Shown one piece after another: positions 17,249 to 25,423 of a stretch of DNA of 64,000 bases. The DNA lies in NCBI RefSeq assembly GCF_000717875.1, contig NZ_JOCT01000021.1, positions 62,001 to 126,000 on the forward strand, read 5' to 3'. Position 1 is the first letter of the stretch; each line of letters begins with the position of its first letter. The notes beneath the pieces were generated by a model. It was not told the DNA's origin. It was given only the letters and a program-made list of their open reading frames with translations, and searched no databases. Source of the stretch: Streptomyces sp. NRRL S-455. GTDB taxonomy: Bacteria > Actinomycetota > Actinomycetes > Streptomycetales > Streptomycetaceae. Both the position numbers and the translations under genes were made by a program.

Positions 17249-18325
17249 ATGGCACAGGAGCGGAGCGCGGGGGTGGAGCTGGCGCGGTTACTGCGCCGCT
17301 GGTGGGAGGAGTCCGGGAGCGCGTCCGGCGGCACCCGGCCGACGCACCAGGCGCTGGCGGCGAGGCTGGGCGTGGACCAGACGACGCTGTCCCGCTACCT
17401 GAACCCGAAACACCTGTCGACCGCTCCTCCCCGGGTGGTGGACGCTTTGCACACCCAGTTGCGTGCCCCGGCGGCGGAACTCGAACAGGCACGCGCGCTG
17501 TGCCGCGCCGCGCTGCGGGAGAACGGCCGTCAGCGCGCCGCCGACGGAGAGGGGGAGCACGCCGCGCCCGCGGGCGCTGTGGACGGATCCGGCGAAAGGC
17601 CCGCACCCGATGCCTCCCCCGGGGAAGAGGGAGCCGATGCCACCACAGGCCCCGCCGCCGCACGCGGCGCGGGCGACCGTGGCACAACCGGCCGGCCCCG
17701 CCCGCCGTGGCTCCGCCCGGCCTTGGTCGCGGCGGCCGTGGTTCTGGCCTTCACCGCCGGAATGGTCGTCCACGATCGCCTCTCCGGCCAGGACAGCAGG
17801 GCGATGGCGGGCGGGGCGGCCGGTGCCGCCTCCCCGCGCGAGACGCCGCTCGCATGGCCGTTGCTGTACATGGGCCAGGAGGACCAGTTCAGCCGCGCCC
17901 GCGCCCTGCAGCACCTGCTGAACGCGCACGGCTACACGGTGCGGGCCGACGGCTTCCTCGGGGCGGACACCCGGGACGCGGTCATGGACTTCCAGCGCCG
18001 GAAGCACCTGCCGGCCGACGGCAAGGTGGGCCGCTTCACCTGGCCGGAGCTGGTGAAGGAGGTCGGGCCCGGATCGGGGCCCGACGAGGTACGGGCCGCG
18101 CAGGAACTCCTGAACAACGTGGGCCAGGGCGGCACGCCCGTGTCGGGGAGCTTCACCGCGGCGACCGCCGAGGACGTGAGGTACTTCCAGCGCACCCATG
18201 ACCTGCCCGAGACAGGCCGGGTGGACGTGGACACCTGGCTGGCCCTGCTGGTGGAACAGCTCCCGCCGGTCAAGGCACCGGCCTACCAGAGGGCCACGAG
18301 CCCACTGCCCTCCGCCTCTGAGTGA
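17249..18325 (+). CDS. Membrane-anchored HTH protein with two peptidoglycan-binding domains
   Basis: A 358-aa protein from ATG 17249 (ribosome site GGGGAG). Order: N-terminal helix-turn-helix (~28-55, THQALAARLGVDQTTLSRYL); an Ala/Gly/Glu-rich linker; one membrane segment (~156-175, ALVAAAVVLAFTAGMVV); then two PG_binding_1 repeats outside (~208-268, RALQHLLNAHGYTVRADGFLG...DFQRRKHLPADGKVGRFTW, and ~275-330, AQELLNNVGQ...YFQRTHDLPETGRVDVDTW). The layout suggests direct wall-to-DNA signalling. Codon 14 is TTA (17288-17290), so translation may need the bldA tRNA. It is followed by two exported proteins including an L,D-transpeptidase. Confidence 0.8.
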   Translation: MAQERSAGVELARLLRRWWEESGSASGGTRPTHQALAARLGVDQTTLSRYLNPKHLSTAPPRVVDALHTQLRAPAAELEQARALCRAALRENGRQRAADGEGEHAAPAGAVDGSGERPAPDASPGEEGADATTGPAAARGAGDRGTTGRPRPPWLRPALVAAAVVLAFTAGMVVHDRLSGQDSRAMAGGAAGAASPRETPLAWPLLYMGQEDQFSRARALQHLLNAHGYTVRADGFLGADTRDAVMDFQRRKHLPADGKVGRFTWPELVKEVGPGSGPDEVRAAQELLNNVGQGGTPVSGSFTAATAEDVRYFQRTHDLPETGRVDVDTWLALLVEQLPPVKAPAYQRATSPLPSASE

Positions 18326-18424
18326 GAAGGGCGGCTCGCGGGCCGGCCGGGCACGGCCTGCCTGGTCGGCACGAGCCTCTTGCATCGGGTCATAGTGCCA
18401 GGTCAGAGCCCTGCTATGCAGGGT

Positions 18425-18434
18425 GCATCGATGC
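18425..18434. promoter_or_regulatory. GCATCGATGC palindrome, copy 2
   Basis: Identical to the site at 17147-17156 and 160 bp upstream of the small secreted protein gene. The 270-bp gap 18326-18595 otherwise holds no gene I can support. Confidence 0.4.
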
Positions 18435-18595
18435 GCCTCGGTAAGCAGCAGGGATCGTCTTCTCCCACCCGGTCGTCCGGGCAATGCTTCTTCCGCGACC
18501 GGCACTCCCGGCCTCCCCGCCCCGTCGGCGGGCGACAGGTCCAGGTCCCTGTACCGGTCCGCTTCCTGTCAGCACGCTGCCCGAAGGGGGCACTC

Positions 18596-18946
18596 ATGTC
18601 CGCTGTCCGCAAGACCCTCTCGTCCGTTGTGTCGGCCGTCGTCCTCGCCGGTGGCCTGGCCGTCGGCGCCGCCGGCCCGGCGAGCGCGGCCACCTGCCCG
18701 TCCTCCGCGTCCCCGGTGATCGACGGGGCGGCGGCCAGCTGGAGCCTGCGCTGCTCGGGCGGCAACGTGACGGTGGCCGGATGGCTCCAGGACACCCGCA
18801 TGGACGGCAAGTGCGCCCTGGTCCGCATCAACGCCGGCAACGGTGACTACCGCACGAAGTCCGCATGCAGCTCCGGGGTCCGGGAGCAGTTCTCCTTCAC
18901 CTTCACCGGGACCAACTCGGCGCAGGTACGCCTGGCCATCGCCTGA
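18596..18946 (+). CDS. Small secreted protein with four cysteines
   Basis: A 116-aa protein from ATG 18596 (AAGGGGG upstream). A clear signal peptide (residues 1-~33, VVSAVVLAGGLAVGAAG, PASA cleavage) leads to an ~84-aa mature domain with four Cys (ATC..., LRCSG, GKCAL, SACSS) likely to form two disulfides, and a Ser/Thr/Phe-rich end QFSFTFTGTNSAQVRLAIA. I recognise no family. It sits between a peptidoglycan-binding regulator and an L,D-transpeptidase, suggesting an envelope role. Confidence 0.75.
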   Translation: MSAVRKTLSSVVSAVVLAGGLAVGAAGPASAATCPSSASPVIDGAAASWSLRCSGGNVTVAGWLQDTRMDGKCALVRINAGNGDYRTKSACSSGVREQFSFTFTGTNSAQVRLAIA

Positions 18947-19057
18947 TCGCGCACCGGGCGGTCCACGCCGGCCCGCACACATCACGAGCCACCACACACG
19001 CCACACATGCGCGGCCGGGGGGGGAACCGAGCCGTGCGGGGAGAAAGAGGGAAACGC

Positions 19058-19627
19058 ATGAGCAGCAACGGACGTCACCTGCGCGGCGCCGTGATCGCCG
19101 GAGCCGTGGCGACCACGCTGGCCCTGGCACCGGCCGCCGCCGCACAGGCGCCCGCAGGGGCGCCGACGGCGGCCGCGGCGACCACTCTGGTCTTCGACAA
19201 GAACCAGGGCCACCCCACCAACTCGCGGCTCTCCGTCTACCGGGGCGGGACGCTCTGGGCCACCTACCGGGCCGGATCGGGTCTCGGCATCAAGGACGAC
19301 TGCGTGCGCGGCAGGGGCTGGATGCCGAACGGCAACTGGAAGATCAAGCTCAAGTCCCGTACCTACAACGGCAGGGTCATCAAGGGCCACGCCGTCCACC
19401 TGCAGGACATGAAGTGCTCCCAAGGCACGCTGACGCGTACGGAGATGTTCATCCACTCCGAGATGAACCGCGACGGCGGCCAGGGCGGCAGCGAACCCCG
19501 CCGCTGGGACGGCGCCGGAGACTACAGGTCCAACGGCTGCGTGAAGCTGAACCCCAACGACATCAAGAAGATGTTCCGGCTCCTCGACCGCATCGGCTGG
19601 CCGACCCACCTGCGCGTGGTGTCCTGA
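19058..19627 (+). CDS. Secreted L,D-transpeptidase (YkuD fold)
   Basis: A 189-aa exported protein with a signal peptide (~1-30, ending AAAAQA). The YkuD catalytic region is FIHSE (His133) with SNGCVKLNPNDI, where Cys161 is the nucleophile; the motif reads S-N-G-C where SHGC is usual. It carries no LysM or Ig domain, so it is a minimal enzyme. It probably forms 3-3 peptidoglycan crosslinks or attaches proteins. The gene ends before a strong bidirectional terminator. Confidence 0.85.
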   Translation: MSSNGRHLRGAVIAGAVATTLALAPAAAAQAPAGAPTAAAATTLVFDKNQGHPTNSRLSVYRGGTLWATYRAGSGLGIKDDCVRGRGWMPNGNWKIKLKSRTYNGRVIKGHAVHLQDMKCSQGTLTRTEMFIHSEMNRDGGQGGSEPRRWDGAGDYRSNGCVKLNPNDIKKMFRLLDRIGWPTHLRVVS

Positions 19628-19690
19628 CGCCGCGGCGAGAGGGGGAGCCACTCCGCCGCTGCTGTCGGCGGGGCCTGTGGGATATGTGAT

Positions 19691-19736
19691 CCGCGCGGCC
19701 GCGGCAGCCCTGAGCGGGCCTGCCGCGGCCGCGCGG
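19691..19736. terminator. Bidirectional terminator
   Basis: A perfect 17-bp GC-rich stem (19691-19707 with 19720-19736) has a 12-nt loop. It lies between the convergent L,D-transpeptidase and TetR genes. Confidence 0.85.
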
Positions 19737-19756
19737 CCATGTGACGACAGGGCACT

Positions 19757-20503
19757 TCAGCGCTCCTCGCGCGGCAGCCGCAGCGCCAGGCCGTCCAGGA
19801 CGACCTCCAGGCCGTAGGCGAACTTCATGTCGCGCAGAGCGGCGGGGTCGGTGGTCGCTTCCTCGACCTCCGCGTGCGGAAAGGCCAGGTGGGTGTGGTC
19901 TGCCGCGGCCCGCTGTGCCGCGGGCATCAGCCGGGCGACGAAGTCTGCCTCGGTCTCGCCGGACCGGGCGACCGTGGTGAGCCAGGCGGCCTCCGCGTTG
20001 CTCATGCCCATGACGTACGAGAAGACCGTCTCGATCGCCCGGCTCGGCTCGGGGAATCCCGCCGCGGTGAACAGGGCGGCGAGTCGCTCGGAGAAGTCCA
20101 TGTAGTTGGGCCCCAGGTAGGCGAGCCCCGCCTGCCCCAGCACCAGGGTCAGCCAGGGATGCCGTAGCGCGGTCGTACGGAACGACCCGGCCGCCTCGGT
20201 CACCGCCGCGCGCCAGTCGGGGCTGTCGGCCGGCGGGACGTGGATCTCGGCGGCGACCTCGTCCACCGCGAGTTCCATCAGCTCGTCCTTGGTGGCGACG
20301 TGCCGGTACAGCGAGGTCGCCCCCGCGTTCAGGCGGGCGCCGAGCTTGCGCATGCTGAGCGCCTCGATCCCCTCGGCGTCGAGCATCGCGATCGCCTCGC
20401 GGACGATCGCGTCCCGGCTGAGCGCGGGCTGGTCCGTGCGGCGCTGCTCGCGGGCCCACACCGACGGGATCGGGTTCTTGTCCGTCGTCCTGCTCCTGCT
20501 CAT
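19757..20503 (-). CDS. TetR-family repressor
   Basis: A 248-aa repressor from ATG 20503 (ribosome site GGAGGAG). The HTH is ALSRDAIVREAIAMLDAEGIEALSMRKLGARLNAGATSLYRHVATKDEL, followed by a TetR_C-type ligand domain (WRAAVTEAAGSF...HPWLTLVLGQ). It is divergent from a DHA2-type exporter with shared repeats in the 131-bp gap, so it most likely represses that pump and itself. The frame extends to 20542, but ATG 20503 has the ribosome site. Confidence 0.9.
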   Translation of the reverse strand: MSRSRTTDKNPIPSVWAREQRRTDQPALSRDAIVREAIAMLDAEGIEALSMRKLGARLNAGATSLYRHVATKDELMELAVDEVAAEIHVPPADSPDWRAAVTEAAGSFRTTALRHPWLTLVLGQAGLAYLGPNYMDFSERLAALFTAAGFPEPSRAIETVFSYVMGMSNAEAAWLTTVARSGETEADFVARLMPAAQRAAADHTHLAFPHAEVEEATTDPAALRDMKFAYGLEVVLDGLALRLPREER

Positions 20504-20561
20504 CGGCGCTCCTCCAGGCCTCCGTGCGAACGGCGTGCGCAATCAGCGTACAGACATCAAG

Positions 20562-20600
20562 GCTTGCGCACACTGTTCCAGCTTGCGTACAGTGTTCGCA
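20562..20600. promoter_or_regulatory. Promoter and repeated operator of the TetR/MFS pair
   Basis: Two direct copies of GCTTGCGYACASTGTTC lie at 20562-20579 and 20581-20598. The second includes an inverted repeat TGCGTAC-AGT-GTTCGCA (20584-20600). A plausible -35 TTGCGC (20565-20570) and -10 TACAGT (20588-20593) are 17 bp apart and overlap the repeats, as expected for repressor binding that blocks RNA polymerase. Confidence 0.6.
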
Positions 20601-20634
20601 TCGAAGGAACGGTGTTCGCAGGAGGGGAAGAGGA

Positions 20635-22146
20635 ATGGACGCTCGCAATCCACGCCGCTGGTGGATCCTGATCGTGCTGTGCCTGAGCACACTCGTGCTG
20701 GTCGTCGACAACATGGCACTCACGGTCGCGGTGCCCGCGCTGACCGAGGACCTCGGGGCGAGCGCCCAGGACATGCAGTGGATCCTCGACTCCTACACCC
20801 TGGTCTTCGCCGGGCTGCTGCTGACCTCGGGAAGCCTCGGGGACCGGTTCGGGCGCCGCAAGGTGATGCTGATCGGGCTGCTGCTCTTCGGGGCGGCCTC
20901 GCTGGGGGCGGTGTTCTGCTCCACTCCGGGTGAGCTGATCGCGGTGCGGATCGCGATGGGTGTCGGCGGGGCGCTGATCATGCCGTCCACGCTGTCCATC
21001 CTCATCACCGTCTTCGACGAGGACGAGCGGCCCAAGGCGATGGCCGCGTGGGGCTCGGTGTCGATGCTGGGGCTGGTCGGCAGCCCGGTCCTCGGCGGGG
21101 TGCTGATCGACCACTTCGCCTGGCAGGCGATCTTCCTGATCAACGTGCCGATCGTCGGTCTCGCCCTGCTCGCCGGTGTGCTGCTGATGCCGGAGTCGAA
21201 GGCGCCGTGGCAGAAGCCGGACCCGCTGGGCGCGGTGCTGTCGGCGGTGGGCATGACGGCGCTGGTGTGGTGGATCATCGAGATCCCGCAGCACGGCGCG
21301 TTCGAAGGCCGCTCCCTCCTCGTCCTGGCCGTCGCGGTGGTCGCCCTGGCCGGCTTCGTGATCTGGCAGAACGTCACCCGCGCCCCGATGGTCCCGCTGG
21401 CCCTCTTCAAGCACCGCAACTTCAGCGGCGGCTCGCTCTCCCTGGCCCTCGTCCAGATCGGCAACGCCGGCCTGCTGCTGGTCCTGACCCAGTACCTCCA
21501 GTTCGTGCTCGGCTGGTCGGCCGTCAAGGCGGGCCTGGCCTTCCTGCCGCTGGCCGTGGCCGCGCTGGCCGGCAACGCGGCCGGGGCGCAGCTCGCCGTG
21601 AGGTTCGGCAACCGGTTCGTCATCCTCGGCGGAATGCTGCTGATGGCCGCCTCGTTCGGGCTGCTGACCACGCTCACCGCCGACAGCGGCTTCACCGTCC
21701 CGGCCGTGGCGCTGGGGATCCTGGGTCTGGGCGCCGGTCTGGCGATGCCGGCCGCGGTGGCCGCGCTGATGGGCACCATCCCGGAGGAGAAGGCGGGTGT
21801 CGGCTCCGCCCTCAACGACACCATCCAGCAGTCCGGCACCGCCCTCGGCATCGCGATCCTCGGCTCCCTGCTCTCCGGCGGCTACGCCGACGAGATGCCG
21901 GCCGGCACCCCCGAGCAGGCCAAGGAGTCCATCGGTGGCGCCCTGGCCGTCGCCGGCGGGGACACGGGCCTGGTGCGGGCGGCCCGCGAGGCCTTCACCG
22001 CCTCGATGTCGACGACCTTCACGATCAGCGCGGTCGGTGTCCTGGCGGCGGCGGTCGTCGCCACGCTGGTGATGCGGGACCGCAAGCCGGAGCCCGCCGG
22101 GACCGGGACCAGGACCGGGACCGGGGAGCGTGAACTGGTCGCCTGA
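20635..22146 (+). CDS. DHA2-family (EmrB/QacA-like) MFS drug exporter
   Basis: A 503-aa protein with about 14 hydrophobic segments. The N-terminal motif WWILIVLCLSTLVLVVDNMALTVAVPAL carries the D/N signature of the DHA2 group, and motif A is LGDRFGRRKVMLIG. It expels drugs or metabolites using the proton gradient. ATG 20635 follows GGAGGGGAAGAGG. It is divergent from its likely TetR repressor and followed by a terminator. Confidence 0.9.
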   Translation: MDARNPRRWWILIVLCLSTLVLVVDNMALTVAVPALTEDLGASAQDMQWILDSYTLVFAGLLLTSGSLGDRFGRRKVMLIGLLLFGAASLGAVFCSTPGELIAVRIAMGVGGALIMPSTLSILITVFDEDERPKAMAAWGSVSMLGLVGSPVLGGVLIDHFAWQAIFLINVPIVGLALLAGVLLMPESKAPWQKPDPLGAVLSAVGMTALVWWIIEIPQHGAFEGRSLLVLAVAVVALAGFVIWQNVTRAPMVPLALFKHRNFSGGSLSLALVQIGNAGLLLVLTQYLQFVLGWSAVKAGLAFLPLAVAALAGNAAGAQLAVRFGNRFVILGGMLLMAASFGLLTTLTADSGFTVPAVALGILGLGAGLAMPAAVAALMGTIPEEKAGVGSALNDTIQQSGTALGIAILGSLLSGGYADEMPAGTPEQAKESIGGALAVAGGDTGLVRAAREAFTASMSTTFTISAVGVLAAAVVATLVMRDRKPEPAGTGTRTGTGERELVA

Positions 22147-22158
22147 CCTGGACGTACC

Positions 22159-22191
22159 AAGGCCGGCACCCCGACGCGGGGTGTCGGCCTT
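22159..22191 (+). terminator. Terminator of the MFS exporter gene
   Basis: A 14-bp stem with one G-U pair (22159-22172 with 22178-22191) has a 5-nt loop. Confidence 0.75.
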
Positions 22192-22272
22192 CCGCCATGC
22201 CGGTGTCCCGTGGTTCGCCGCGCCGCCCCCTGGGAATGCCCTCACGGTTTTCTCTGTTACGAGGTGGCAGAA

Positions 22273-22288
22273 AGTTCAACGCTCAACT
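22273..22288. promoter_or_regulatory. AGTT(N8)AACT site upstream of pirin
   Basis: AGTTCAACGCTCAACT lies 30 bp before the pirin start. It has AGTT/AACT ends and internal TCAAC repeats, similar to MarR-type operators. A MarR regulator is not encoded nearby, so this is a weak proposal. Confidence 0.25.
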
Positions 22289-22317
22289 AAAGTGGTCGTA
22301 CACGAGGAGGAACCGAC

Positions 22318-23289
22318 ATGCCTGCAGTGACCGTCGAGAACCCGTTGACGCTGCCCCGCGTGACCGCGTCGACCGACGCCGTGGCACGTCCCGTGCTCGC
22401 CGTCACGACCGCCCCGAGCGGTTTCGAAGGTGAGGGCTTCCCGGTGCGCCGGGCGTTCGCGGGGATCAACTACCGCCATCTCGACCCGTTCATCATGATG
22501 GACCAGATGGGCGAGGTGGAGTACGCGCCGGGCGAGCCCAAGGGCACTCCCTGGCACCCGCACCGCGGCTTCGAGACCGTCACGTACATCATCGACGGGA
22601 TCTTCGACCACCAGGACAGCCAGGGTGGCGGTGGCACCATCACCAACGGCGACACTCAGTGGATGACGGCCGGCTCGGGCCTGCTGCACATCGAGGCGCC
22701 ACCGGAGCATCTCGTCATGTCCGGCGGGCTCTTCCACGGCCTCCAGCTCTGGGTGAACCTCCCGGCCAAGGACAAGATGATGGCGCCGAGGTACCAGGAC
22801 ATCCGCGGCGGCTCGGTCCAGTTGCTCTCCACCCCCGACGGCGGCGCGCTCCTGCGGGTCATCGCCGGTGAGCTGGACGGGCACGCGGGCCCCGGCATCA
22901 CGCACACCCCGATCACGATGATCCACGCGACGCTGGCACCGGGCGCGGAGCTCACCCTGCCGTGGCGCGAGGACTTCAACGGGCTGGCGTACGTTCTGGC
23001 CGGCCGGGGCAGCGTCGGCGTCGACCGCCGCCCGGTCCACACGGGCCAGACAGCCGTCTTCGGCGCGGGCTCGTCGCTGACCGTCCGCGCGGACGAGAAG
23101 CAGGACTCGAACACGCCGGACATGGAGGTCGTCCTGCTCGGCGGACAGCCGATCCGTGAGCCGATGGCGCACTACGGCCCGTTCGTGATGAACACCCGTG
23201 AGGAACTCCAGCAGGCGTTCGATGACTTCCAGAAGGGACGGCTGGGAACCATCCCGGCCGTGCATGGAATGTCCGAGGGCGGCTTGTAG
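22318..23289 (+). CDS. Pirin-family cupin protein
   Basis: A 323-aa bicupin. The N-terminal cupin carries the Fe-binding pattern HPHRGFETVTYIIDG, with a further His/Glu in LLHIEAPPEH. The C-terminal cupin (LPWREDFNGLAYVLAGRGSVG) follows the pirin_C pattern. Pirins act as quercetinases or as redox-sensitive cofactors. ATG 22318 follows GAGGAGGAACC. It is monocistronic and ends at a strong terminator. Confidence 0.9.
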   Translation: MPAVTVENPLTLPRVTASTDAVARPVLAVTTAPSGFEGEGFPVRRAFAGINYRHLDPFIMMDQMGEVEYAPGEPKGTPWHPHRGFETVTYIIDGIFDHQDSQGGGGTITNGDTQWMTAGSGLLHIEAPPEHLVMSGGLFHGLQLWVNLPAKDKMMAPRYQDIRGGSVQLLSTPDGGALLRVIAGELDGHAGPGITHTPITMIHATLAPGAELTLPWREDFNGLAYVLAGRGSVGVDRRPVHTGQTAVFGAGSSLTVRADEKQDSNTPDMEVVLLGGQPIREPMAHYGPFVMNTREELQQAFDDFQKGRLGTIPAVHGMSEGGL

Positions 23290-23316
23290 AGCCGCTGGGA
23301 CGGGTACGGTACGACG

Positions 23317-23355
23317 AGGCCCGAAGCCGCAAATTCGGGTTGCGGCTTCGGGCCT
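23317..23355 (+). terminator. Terminator of the pirin gene
   Basis: A perfect 16-bp stem (23317-23332 with 23340-23355) has a 7-nt loop and is followed by TTTCCT. Confidence 0.9.
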
Positions 23356-23375
23356 TTCCTATCCTCGGTGCCTGG

Positions 23376-24247
23376 CTACGGCAGCACGTAGAACGGAGCG
23401 CCGTTCGGGGCACGGCCCACCTGCCGTACGCATTCCTGCTCGGACAGCAGCTCCAGGCTGTCGTGGACACGGTCGGGCGACAGCCCGGTGCAGACGGAGA
23501 TCTCCTCCACGCTGTATCCGGCGCCGCCGTGCAGCAGTGCCGGGGCCAGGTGTGCGGCCACCGCGTGGACGTCCTCGGTGACGACGAGGTTCCTGGCCTT
23601 CCAGTTGGCCAGAAGCTGCTGGGGCGTCAACTCGGGTGCCTGGACGGGGCGGGTGCGGTCGTCGGGGCGGCGCAGCGTCTTGGTGATGTCGCGGAGCATC
23701 TCGACGATCGTGTTCTGCTTGTCGTCGATCTGCCGCAGCGCCGCGTCTGTCCGGGTGCCGCGCTCCTCGAGCCGGACGAGGGCGTCGGCGAGCTGCGAGG
23801 GTACGGCGTAGGCGGTGGGGGTGGTGGGGGCGGCAGGCTGTACGGGGCCGGTTCCAGGGAGTAGGAGCCGTCGCGCTGGATGGTGGCGATGACTTCGGAG
23901 ACCCAGGCCTTGAAGGGCTGCGCCTCCGGCTTCGAGCAGCCGTTGACCAAGCGGATCAGACCTTGGAGATCGATGACATTCATGTCTCGTCGCCACTCCC
24001 GACCTGCGGGAACGCTGAGAGAGTGACCTCCAGTCACTGTCTCAAGAATCTCTCGGTGCTTTTCGGGGACATGGTCGAGGAGCGCCTTTCGGGGAGTGGT
24101 GTACCCCAGCTCCTTGCAGACGTCGACGGCCGGAAACCAGTGCGTCCCGTCCGGCATCGTGAGCCTCCGCACCCGCGCCCCTGTGGCCGCGTACACGAAG
24201 TCGTTGATGTCGATCGCGTCTTTACGCGTGTTGTTCTGCTCGTTCAT
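23376..24247 (-). pseudogene. BRO-N domain protein split by a frameshift
   Basis: The N-terminal part (from ATG 24247) is a BRO/antirepressor domain: MPDGTHWFPAVDVCKELGYTTPRKALLDHVPEKHREI...GREWRRDMNVIDLQGLIRLV. After GSYSLEPAP this frame becomes Pro/Arg/Ser nonsense. The sensible continuation (VQPAAPTTPTAYAVPSQLADALVRLEERGTRTDAALRQIDDKQ...EISVCTGLSPDRVHDSLELL) lies in another frame ending at 23376. Adding one G:C pair at the GGGG run 23844-23847 would join the two into one ~290-aa protein with a C-terminal HTH-like region. It is a true frameshift or a sequencing error. Confidence 0.75.
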
Positions 24248-24254
24248 CGAGCAT

Positions 24255-24288
24255 CACCTCCGCGTCGGAACGTAGACCTGCGGAGGTG
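24255..24288 (-). promoter_or_regulatory. Hairpin enclosing the BRO gene ribosome binding site
   Basis: On the minus strand CACCTCCGC (24288-24280) can pair with GCGGAGGTG (24263-24255), the latter being the Shine-Dalgarno before ATG 24247. The 9-bp stem has a 16-nt loop. It could block translation, or be the terminator of the upstream DUF397 gene. Confidence 0.45.
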
Positions 24289-24354
24289 CAACTCGCGTCG
24301 ACAGCAAGGATGTTCACCCGGACGTGGACAGAAGCGTCGATTCTGTCGACCGCG

Positions 24355-24561
24355 TCAGCCCTTCACGCCTTCGATGAACGCCGACCACGCGGCGGTGCCG
24401 AAGAGCAGCGCCGGGCCGGTGGGGTTCTTGCTGTCGCGGACGGGGGTGAGGCCCGGGTGGCCGTCGGCCACCTCCAGGCAACTGCCGTTGTCGCCGCCGC
24501 TGTGGCTGGACTTGCGCCAGGCGATGAGGGCCGACGCGTCAGGAATGTGGTGGGCGCTCAT
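24355..24561 (-). CDS. DUF397 protein
   Basis: A 68-aa protein matching the DUF397 signature: WRKSSHSGGDNGSCLEVAD...PVRDSKNPTGPALLFGTAAWSAFIEGVKG. In streptomycetes DUF397 genes nearly always follow an XRE/DUF5753 (Scr1-like) regulator and work with it. Here only the tail of that partner remains upstream, overlapping by 23 bp, so this gene may be an orphan. Confidence 0.9.
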   Translation of the reverse strand: MSAHHIPDASALIAWRKSSHSGGDNGSCLEVADGHPGLTPVRDSKNPTGPALLFGTAAWSAFIEGVKG

Positions 24562-24754
24562 GGTTGTCGTAGCCCTCCGCCACCGATTCGATCAGGTTGA
24601 GGGACGCCTCCGGTGGCAGCGCGGCGGCCCTGGTCAGATCGTATGCGTCGCGGTAACGGCGGACCAGGGACGGATCGTCGGTCAGCGAACCGGTGTGCAG
24701 CGCCTCCACATACGCCATGTCAGGCGCGTCGGCGAAACGCATGAGGCTCACCAT
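24539..24754 (-). pseudogene. Remnant: C-terminus of an XRE/DUF5753 regulator
   Basis: About 71 codons (VSLMRFADAPDMAYVEALHTGSLTDDPSLVRRYRDAYDLTRAAALPPEASLNLIESVAEG) match the end of the DUF5753 domain. The HTH and most of DUF5753 are missing; upstream the frame is only the shadow of the membrane-protein gene. Its 3' end overlaps the DUF397 start, the usual arrangement. A deletion appears to have joined it to the gene at 24748. Confidence 0.7.
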
Positions 24755-25170
24755 GCCTTGCGGTGTTCCCGCACCACCGCCGCACCCGTGTCGCCGGCGG
24801 CCGCCGGAGCCGCGCTGCCGGGCGGGGAGGCGGATGGGGATGCGGGCGGGCCGGACGTGGCCGACGCCGGTGCGGTCGTGGTGCCCGTGGCCGCGGTCGC
24901 GGTGCTCGTGCCCGTTGGCGCGTCGGCACTCGACGTGACCTGCGTGCCCGGCCCGGCCCCCGTGCCGCCGGTGTCGCCCTGACCGCCGAGCCATTGGTAA
25001 GCGACCACGCCGCTCGCGGCCACCAGTGCGATGGCCACGGTGGCGGGGCCCTTGTACGAGAGGCGCCCCAGTTTGACCTGAGTGGAGGGGTCGCGTTGGC
25101 CGCCGCCTTCGTACGACACCGAGAAGGAGGACCTCTTGCCCCGGTCCTCCCGGGATGCGGACTTGCCCAT
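24748..25170 (-). CDS. Single-pass membrane protein, unknown function
   Basis: A 140-aa protein from ATG 25170 (AGGGAAG upstream). The N-terminus is polar and basic (MGKSASREDRGKRSSFSVSYEGGG), with one membrane segment ~46-62 (ATVAIALVAASGVVAYQWL), then a Gly/Ala/Thr/Ser/Pro-rich outer tail. Its last residues (VVREHRKAW) coincide with the junction to the DUF5753 remnant, so the native C-terminus may be lost. I recognise no family. Confidence 0.65.
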   Translation of the reverse strand: MGKSASREDRGKRSSFSVSYEGGGQRDPSTQVKLGRLSYKGPATVAIALVAASGVVAYQWLGGQGDTGGTGAGPGTQVTSSADAPTGTSTATAATGTTTAPASATSGPPASPSASPPGSAAPAAAGDTGAAVVREHRKAW

Positions 25171-25316
25171 GCGACTTCCCTAAGAATCTTGCCTGCGGCG
25201 GTCGGAATGCGGCCAGGGCACTCATCGTGCAGGCGGTGCGGTGGACGTCGCCGTCACTCACCCGGCGGTCACGCGAAAGGGTGCATTGGTGTCATCGGGT
25301 TGACGGTGGTGCGACC

Positions 25317-25392
25317 CAGGGGCGCGGGAAACTGCGCGACCGGCCCCGACGGAGCCGCACCCGGCGCAACACGGAGCCGCACCCGGCACAAC
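25317..25392. repeat. Streptomyces GGGGCGCGGGAAACTGCGCGA-type repeat plus a 22-bp tandem duplication
   Basis: The segment 25317-25346 matches the common Streptomyces intergenic element containing GGGGCGCGGG(G/A)AACTGCGCGA. It is followed by two tandem copies of ACGGAGCCGCACCCGGC(G/A)CAAC (25349-25370 and 25371-25392; 21 of 22 bases equal). It fills the gap downstream of the phosphatase gene. No gene is seen in 25171-25423. Confidence 0.6.
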
Positions 25393-25423
25393 ACAGGCAC
25401 CCACGCGGCGCGGAGCGGTGCCG

